A stretch of DNA of 41,415 bases from a virus, in IMG/VR virus record IMGVR_UViG_3300019124_000015, positions 1 through 41,415 of that record; one strand, 5' to 3'. The notes under the pieces were generated by a model, which was not told where the DNA came from, searched no databases, and worked only from the letters and a program-made list of their open reading frames with translations. Below, in pieces: positions 35,973 to 41,415 of this stretch. The number at the start of each line of letters is the position of its first letter. Positions within the stretch are counted from its first letter, which is position 1. Position numbers and translations under genes: made by a program.

Positions 35973-38969
35973 ATGGCTGACACCCGTCCAACTCGCGGCC
36001 CTGTGCTGGACCGCGCGGTCGCGCAGCGGCACTCCTATGCCAGCCGCGTAGGCATCGCCCCGGCCCCCTCGATGGAGCTGGACGGCCTCCTGCGCGGCCT
36101 CTCCGTGTTCAACGCGGAGCTGGGCCGCTACACCGACCAGCAGATCGCCACGTACAAGACCGAGGGCATCGCCTCCGCGCAGCGCGAGGCCACCGCCCGC
36201 AGCGCCGCCTCGAAGGCCACCAGCGCCGAGGAGGTCCAGGCCGAGGTCAACGGCGAGCTGCCGGCCAACGTGCCGCCCGCCTTCGGCAACGTGTTCCGCG
36301 AGGCCCTGGGCAACTCGCTGGTCGACCGCCTCGCGCTGAAGGCGCGCCAGGAGTGGTCCGCCGCCTACGAGGAGGCACGCAAGGACCCCGACTTCGACCC
36401 CGAGAAGTTCCTGGCCGAGCAGCGCCAGCGGTCCCTTGGGGGCCTCGCTGACCCCGGCCTCGCCGGTCGCATGGGCCAGCACCTCAACGAGTTCGAGGGC
36501 GCTGTCCGTGCGGCTGCCGAGAAGGAGCGCCTGAAGAAGATCGACGAGGCTGCCGAGGCTGCCGTGTTCACGGACATGCAGGGCTCCTTCCGCGCCGACA
36601 TGGCCCCGCAGCAGTGGGCCGAGGTGTTCCTCGGGAAGCGCGGCGAGTGGGAGAAGCTGGGCAAGTCCAAGAAGGAGCTGGCGCAGCGCCTCTTCATGCG
36701 CGCCCTGGCCGTGTCCGAGCAGAAGGGCGGCGACCCCTCGGTCTTCGAGGTGTTCGACGCCGTGGACCCCGACACGAAGCAGCCCCTGCTGGCCCTCAAT
36801 CCGGACCTCCAGGACAACGTGCTGCGCGCCCGCGAGGCCGCAAAGGCCAAGAACATGCAGCTCCTGCGGGAGGCCGCGCAGTCGGCCAACCTGCCGGCGC
36901 GCGTGGAGCTTGACCGCGACCTGGAGGAGCGTCCCGAGACCATCACGCTGGAGCGCGTGCTGCGCCACCACGGGCCGCTCGGGCTGTTCCAGACCACGGA
37001 CGAGATGGCCGCGTACCTCGCGCGCGGCCGCGCCAACGCCGCCAAGAAGGCCGCGCAGACGCAGCTCATGGGCCTCTACGACCAGCGCATGCTGGGCCTG
37101 CTGGACCCGAAGGAGCAGCGCGAGGTGCTGGAGGCCAAGCTCGGTGGCGCTGTCACCGCCGCGTGGCAGCAGGCCGTGCAAGGCAACGGCGAGGCCATGG
37201 CGCAGCTCTCCGCGTTCATCCTGGGCGAGCAGAGCCGCGTGCGGGCGACCGTGCCGGTGCCGGCCATCGAGCGCCTCGTGCAGACGGTGCTGACCTCCGC
37301 GCAGGACCCCAACGGGGCCACCCCGGAGTTCCAGGCCATCGCGTCCCTGTGGCGCGGCCTGAGCGCGGATGAGAAGTACCGCTCGCTGTACTTCAAGGAC
37401 GATGTCGACGAGCTGATGCGCGAGTATTGGCGGGCCAAGGACAACGGCTCGGACGAGAGCGCCGCCTACAAGGCCGCGTACCGCGCCATCTCCCCGGAGG
37501 CCAAGGCCGCTGCCGAGAAGCTCGCCAAGGAGCCCGCGTTCGCCAAGAAGCTGAAGGACATCAGCGACAAGGTGACCGGCGTGGGCTTCATGCAGCGGTG
37601 GTTCGGCTGGGGCATGGAGCCCGCCAACAAGCTCCAGGTCGAGATGGCCGCGCAGGCCGAGGCCAAGGCGTACCTGTCCCGCAACCCGTCCGCCGCGAGC
37701 GACCCCGACCGGGTGTTCTCGCACGTGGGCTCGTGGGTCTCCCGCAACTTCGTGCTGGACCGCCACAACGGCGTGGCCGTGCGCGTGCCGGCAGGCAGCG
37801 CGGACGAGACCATGCAGGAGGCCATCACGGAGTACACCCGCCGGGTGTCCGAGGCGTACGCGCTGAAGGACCGCAACGACGGCGAGTGGCGCGTGGAGTT
37901 CCGCTCCATCGGTGACGGCAACCTCGCGCACGTGGTCCTCACGAGCGGAGCTGCGGAGCAGGCCCTCGGCACGGTGCCGCTGGCGTCGATCCGCGAGGCG
38001 TACCGGGCCGAGAAGGTCGTCACGGACGCCGACCGCGCGGTCTACCTGGAGGTCCAGAAGCAGCAGCGCCTGGGCAAGTTCGACCTGAACTACCTGGACG
38101 CGCATGCCACCTCCCTGGCGAAGGCCGAGAAGCTGCGGCTGCTGCCCCGCGAGACCCTCCAGGCCGTCGAGCAGGCGCGCCTCACGCAGATCAAGGAGAC
38201 CCTGGCTGCGGTGCCGAAGCTGGCCCCGCCGCTGCCCTCCTTGGAGAACCTCTCCACCGTTCCGAAACGTGCAGTGAAGGTAGACAACCGGCTGACCGCC
38301 GAGGTGGCCCGCTCGTTCATCGATGGGCAGTCCGGCGGTGCGTACCAGCAGATGACCCTGGACGGCAAGGCGACCCACCACGGGCTCGCTGCCTCGCTGG
38401 TCACGATGGGCGAAGCGGTGGTCCTGAAGGCGAGTCCCGACCCGAACCCGCAAGCGGGCCTGAACATCGGGATGGGCTACAACCTGAAGGCCAACGCGAA
38501 GACCGTGCGCGACGACCTGAAGCGCGCGGGCGTGTCCGAGGACCGCATCGAGGCCGTCATCGCTGGCGAAGCACAGCTCACGCCTGCCCAGGCGCAGAAG
38601 CTGCTGATGGTGGCGATGCCCCGCTACGAGAAGCTCGCGGCCACCGCTGCGAACGAAACCGCTCCCGGCCTCTGGGACCGGATGACCCCGCAGCAGCGGG
38701 CCGTGATGATCGACGTAGCGTGGCAGACCGGTGACCCGGCGCAGTTCCGCAAGGCGTGGCGCTCCCTCGCCAGCGGCGATGCCGCGAAGTTCATGGAGGA
38801 GACCAAGGTCTTCTACACGAACGCGAAGGGCGAGCGCGTCGAGGACAAGCGCCGTGGCGAGCTGCGTGCGGCCATGCTCAATGGCACCGCCACCTGGATG
38901 GCTGTCGTCAACAAGTACGGGGGCTTCCCGGCCAACTCGGTCGAGGCCCTCGCTCTCAACAGCAAGTAA
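35973..38969 (+). CDS. Internal virion protein with C-terminal lysozyme-like domain (gp15 position)
   Basis: Protein of 998 aa (T7 gp15: 747). Long helical body; residues about 790-998 contain a muralytic-like domain: MGEAVVLKASPDPNPQAGLNIGMGYNLKANAKTVRDDL (Glu814 as candidate acid, GxNIGMGYN the beta hairpin), GEAQLTPAQAQKLL, and TPQQRAVMIDVAWQTGDPAQFRKAWRSLASGD, the usual helix set of phage lysozymes. phiKMV carries such a domain at the C-terminus of its gp36, whereas T7 has a transglycosylase at the N-terminus of gp16. It would thin the peptidoglycan during DNA entry. Confidence 0.88.
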   Translation: MADTRPTRGPVLDRAVAQRHSYASRVGIAPAPSMELDGLLRGLSVFNAELGRYTDQQIATYKTEGIASAQREATARSAASKATSAEEVQAEVNGELPANVPPAFGNVFREALGNSLVDRLALKARQEWSAAYEEARKDPDFDPEKFLAEQRQRSLGGLADPGLAGRMGQHLNEFEGAVRAAAEKERLKKIDEAAEAAVFTDMQGSFRADMAPQQWAEVFLGKRGEWEKLGKSKKELAQRLFMRALAVSEQKGGDPSVFEVFDAVDPDTKQPLLALNPDLQDNVLRAREAAKAKNMQLLREAAQSANLPARVELDRDLEERPETITLERVLRHHGPLGLFQTTDEMAAYLARGRANAAKKAAQTQLMGLYDQRMLGLLDPKEQREVLEAKLGGAVTAAWQQAVQGNGEAMAQLSAFILGEQSRVRATVPVPAIERLVQTVLTSAQDPNGATPEFQAIASLWRGLSADEKYRSLYFKDDVDELMREYWRAKDNGSDESAAYKAAYRAISPEAKAAAEKLAKEPAFAKKLKDISDKVTGVGFMQRWFGWGMEPANKLQVEMAAQAEAKAYLSRNPSAASDPDRVFSHVGSWVSRNFVLDRHNGVAVRVPAGSADETMQEAITEYTRRVSEAYALKDRNDGEWRVEFRSIGDGNLAHVVLTSGAAEQALGTVPLASIREAYRAEKVVTDADRAVYLEVQKQQRLGKFDLNYLDAHATSLAKAEKLRLLPRETLQAVEQARLTQIKETLAAVPKLAPPLPSLENLSTVPKRAVKVDNRLTAEVARSFIDGQSGGAYQQMTLDGKATHHGLAASLVTMGEAVVLKASPDPNPQAGLNIGMGYNLKANAKTVRDDLKRAGVSEDRIEAVIAGEAQLTPAQAQKLLMVAMPRYEKLAATAANETAPGLWDRMTPQQRAVMIDVAWQTGDPAQFRKAWRSLASGDAAKFMEETKVFYTNAKGERVEDKRRGELRAAMLNGTATWMAVVNKYGGFPANSVEALALNSK

Positions 38970-38971
38970 GG

Positions 38972-41415
38972 ATGGATCAATCGACCCTGCGGCCCGCACT
39001 GGGCTACTTCAACCTGCGCCAGGAGCTTCCCCCGGTGGTGCCCTCGTGGCAACTCTCCGAGGAGCGCCTGAAGCGCGAGCGCGAGACCTCCCTGCGGGAT
39101 TACGCGGGGTCGATGCTCCGCCAGGACGGCATCATCGATGGGCTGATTGCTCATCATGTCGGGAGCCAGATGGCCCCCGACGCCAATTACAACCCCTTCG
39201 TCGACTCCGAGTGGAAGGACCTGACGGAGGGCGTGTGGGAGGAGTACCACCAGGAGTTCGCTCGGGCGCACTCCGGGGCTCACGCCCGCTACATCAAGGA
39301 CCGGCTGCTGGAGAAGCAGCGGGACCTCACCCGGCTCGGTGACCTGGGCGTCCCGGGCAACATCGGGCGCATCGCCCTCGGGGTCCTGAGCCCCGACAAC
39401 CTGGTAGTGGCCCTCGCCAGCGGCGGCACCTCCGCCCTCCTGCGGGCCGCGAACGGTGCCCGCAAGGTCGCGCAGGCCGGCGAGGTGGCTGGTGCCATCG
39501 CCCGCGCCAAGCAGATCGAGCAGACCGCCCGCGCGGGCAGCCGCGTGGAAGCGGTGGCCGGCGGCATCGTGGCCGGTGGCCTGGGCAACGCCGCGTTCGA
39601 GAAGGTCCGCCAGTCGGTCAACTTCGAGGACGACAGCGCGGCCCTGCTGGAGGCTGGCCTGATCGGGGCCGCGTTCTCCAGCCCCTTCGCCCTGGCCGGT
39701 GCCCGCTCGCACGCCCGCGTGGCGGCTGCGGCGGCGCAGGAGCGGCGCGTGCTGACCGCCCTGGCCCGGGCCGATGCCGGCGAGGAGCTGACCTCCGCCG
39801 AGCTGCGGCTGGTCGAGGACGTTGTGCGCCGCCACGAGGTGGTGCGCGAGGTCGAGGCCGGCAGGTTGGATCCGATTGACGCTGCGCGCCGGCTGACCGC
39901 CGCCGACGAGGCGTGGCTGGCCGACTTCAGCGGCAACGTGCGCTCCCGCGCGGAGCAGGTGCTGGACGAGATGTTCCCGCACCGGGTCACCGACCGGACC
40001 CGCAAGGTGTTCCTGCCGGACGGCCAGCCGCTGGCGCTGCCCCACGACCCCACCGTGCGCGTCAGCGGGTCCCCCATCCAGGTCACCCCTGGCGGGCTCG
40101 CCGCCCCCGGCGTGGTCACGAAGGCCGACCTGGAGAAGGCCATCCGCGAGGCTGCCGCCAAGCGGTTCCCGAAGGACCCCGAGAAGGCCGAGCGGTGGGC
40201 CATGGAGCGCCGCGCGGAGAGCCTGGGCTACCGCAGCGAGGTCGCCACCAAGGTGGCCGCTGCGAAGGCCGAGAAGAAGGCCAAGCGCGCCGCCGCGAAG
40301 GACCCTGCTGTGGTCCTGGCCGGGGAGCCCCCGAAGGCCCCCGAGAAGGCCCCGGAGCCGGTGAAGTTCGACGACAGCCAGGACCCCGACTGGCCGCGCC
40401 GCATGGGCGCAGAGGCCCGCAAGGAGGGCCGAGGCCGCGAGGTGCCGCCGTTCCTGGCGGACGATGTGGAGCGCGGCGGGCTCTTCCTCAAGGGCTGGGA
40501 CGAGGCCGACGAGGCCACCCGTGCCGCCGCCCGCCCGCGCATCGAGGTGGGCCGCGTGGTCGACTTCACGCATCCCCGCACCGGCGAGGTGCTGTGGGGT
40601 GAGGTCGAGGCCATCCGCGAGGACGGCTGGCTGATGATCCGCGACGAGGACGGCAAGCTGCACCCGGTTCACCCGAGCCGGCTGCAGGACCAGCCCGCGC
40701 CGGAAGGCATGGTGTTCGGTGCCGACTCCATCGGTGCCGCCCGCATCGCCAACACGCAGCTCGGTGGTGGCCCCGCCACGAAGACCTCCCGCATGAACGT
40801 CGAGGGCAAGGGCGTCCCGCTCCGCTGGGACATCTTCGCCACGCTCAACCGCTCCAAGTCCGACGAGGTCAAGGAGCTGGCGTTCTCGCTGGTGAAGGAC
40901 CCGCTCCAGACGGACGCGAAGGAGGCGCAGGGCATGACGGCTTCCGAGTGGAAGTCGCTGCTCAAGCGCACGGTCGGCGGTGTCTTCCACAAGGAGGCCC
41001 GCGCGGCTGCCCGCGAGGCTGCCGACAAGCTGGCCGTGCCGCTCTGGAAGCGCGCGGAGTTCTTCCACGAGTTCCACTCCCTGGTGACGCGCCTGACGCG
41101 CGGCGACCTGTCGGTGACGATGGTCCACAAGGACATCGCGCCGATGCTGCAACGCGCCTCTGCGGCGCAGCGCGCGGTCTTCCAGCGCATGCTCAAGGAG
41201 CTGAAGGACGCGGGCGTGAAGGGTGCCGACCAGATCGACCCCAACGCCTTCTACGTCAACCGCGTGTGGAGCCACGAGGGCATCCGCAGGGCCATCGACA
41301 CGCACGGCGAGGACGCCGTGGTCAACCTGCTCGCGACCTCCATCAACGTCCCCGGCCTCATTGGGGACCGGGTAAAGGCCAAGAGGTTCCTGGACACCGT
41401 CCGCCGGCTGGAGTT
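38972..41415 (+). CDS. Large internal virion protein (T7 gp16 position), 5' part
   Basis: ATG 38972 (3 bases after the upstream stop) opens a frame that runs off the right end and continues at base 147 of the window. The joined protein is about 1383 aa (T7 gp16: 1318). The start is MDQSTLRPALGYFNLRQELP, then a hydrophobic Ala/Gly-rich part (IGRIALGVLSPDNLVVALASGGTSALL and VEAVAGGIVAGGLGNAAF), then Ala/Lys/Glu-rich helices and an SH3-like stretch (RIEVGRVVDFTHPRTGEVLWGEVEAIREDGWLMIRDEDGKLHPV). It lacks the N-terminal transglycosylase of T7 gp16. Confidence 0.88.
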   Translation, partial: MDQSTLRPALGYFNLRQELPPVVPSWQLSEERLKRERETSLRDYAGSMLRQDGIIDGLIAHHVGSQMAPDANYNPFVDSEWKDLTEGVWEEYHQEFARAHSGAHARYIKDRLLEKQRDLTRLGDLGVPGNIGRIALGVLSPDNLVVALASGGTSALLRAANGARKVAQAGEVAGAIARAKQIEQTARAGSRVEAVAGGIVAGGLGNAAFEKVRQSVNFEDDSAALLEAGLIGAAFSSPFALAGARSHARVAAAAAQERRVLTALARADAGEELTSAELRLVEDVVRRHEVVREVEAGRLDPIDAARRLTAADEAWLADFSGNVRSRAEQVLDEMFPHRVTDRTRKVFLPDGQPLALPHDPTVRVSGSPIQVTPGGLAAPGVVTKADLEKAIREAAAKRFPKDPEKAERWAMERRAESLGYRSEVATKVAAAKAEKKAKRAAAKDPAVVLAGEPPKAPEKAPEPVKFDDSQDPDWPRRMGAEARKEGRGREVPPFLADDVERGGLFLKGWDEADEATRAAARPRIEVGRVVDFTHPRTGEVLWGEVEAIREDGWLMIRDEDGKLHPVHPSRLQDQPAPEGMVFGADSIGAARIANTQLGGGPATKTSRMNVEGKGVPLRWDIFATLNRSKSDEVKELAFSLVKDPLQTDAKEAQGMTASEWKSLLKRTVGGVFHKEARAAAREAADKLAVPLWKRAEFFHEFHSLVTRLTRGDLSVTMVHKDIAPMLQRASAAQRAVFQRMLKELKDAGVKGADQIDPNAFYVNRVWSHEGIRRAIDTHGEDAVVNLLATSINVPGLIGDRVKAKRFLDTVRRLE
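41266..41415. repeat. 150-base end repeat (identical to 1-150 but one base)
   Basis: Positions 41266-41415 equal 1-150 except A24 versus G41289 (Lys to Arg in the virion protein). It lies within a coding frame that joins perfectly, so it marks a circular assembly overlap rather than a biological terminal repeat. Confidence 0.92.

Noticed and set aside
35397-38999. Minus-strand frame of 1200 codons opposite the gp15-place gene
   Set aside because: Antisense shadow with Leu/Arg/Val/His bias; the sense strand has a clear virion protein with a lysozyme-like end.

Overview
The window is essentially one whole genome of a T7-like podovirus (Autographiviridae type: single-subunit RNA polymerase, T7-style replication, structural and packaging genes in T7 order) from a high-GC host, probably a proteobacterium. 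The first 150 bases recur at the right end (41266-41415) with one mismatch, so the sequence is a circularly permuted assembly cut inside the last internal virion protein gene. It carries a tyrosine integrase and the 3' part of a host tRNA-Asn gene as an apparent attP, so the phage is probably temperate. Every convincing gene except one lipoprotein gene lies on the + strand.

Layout. 1-7643: end of the large internal virion protein, tail fibre, glycine-rich adhesin candidate, small unknown genes, a GNAT protein, holin, small and large terminase. 7722-8971: minus-strand lipoprotein gene, then about 850 bp without a convincing gene but rich in repeats; it contains a minus-strand copy of the phage promoter and ends in a host-type early promoter. 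8972-12237: small early genes and a MarR-type regulator. 12426-13625: integrase and attP core. 13626-13979: seven TGGTGCCA repeats, palindromic operator-like sites and a phage promoter. 13980-27825: RNA polymerase, SSB, endonuclease I, amidase, primase-helicase, DNA polymerase, spanins, nucleotidyltransferase, 5'-3' exonuclease, a dNTP diphosphohydrolase-like protein and a deaminase-like protein. 27838-41415: terminator, late promoter, portal, scaffold, capsid, terminator, tail tube proteins and internal virion proteins.

Regulation. A 17-20 base motif beginning CTAAACCCCGAGCC occurs five times on + just upstream of + genes and once on - upstream of the only - gene. I read it as the promoter of the phage's own polymerase. 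A second motif, TTCC-RCTNCY-GGAA, lies in the spacer of the early promoter, in the RNA polymerase leader, inside that gene and just after it, with one-mismatch copies at the -10 box of the MarR-type gene and again in the leader. I propose it as the operator set of a lysogeny switch. Because attP lies between integrase and RNA polymerase, integration would separate the polymerase gene from its early promoter and place it behind the host tRNA-Asn. Function calls rest on motif and gene-order recognition only; no database search was run.
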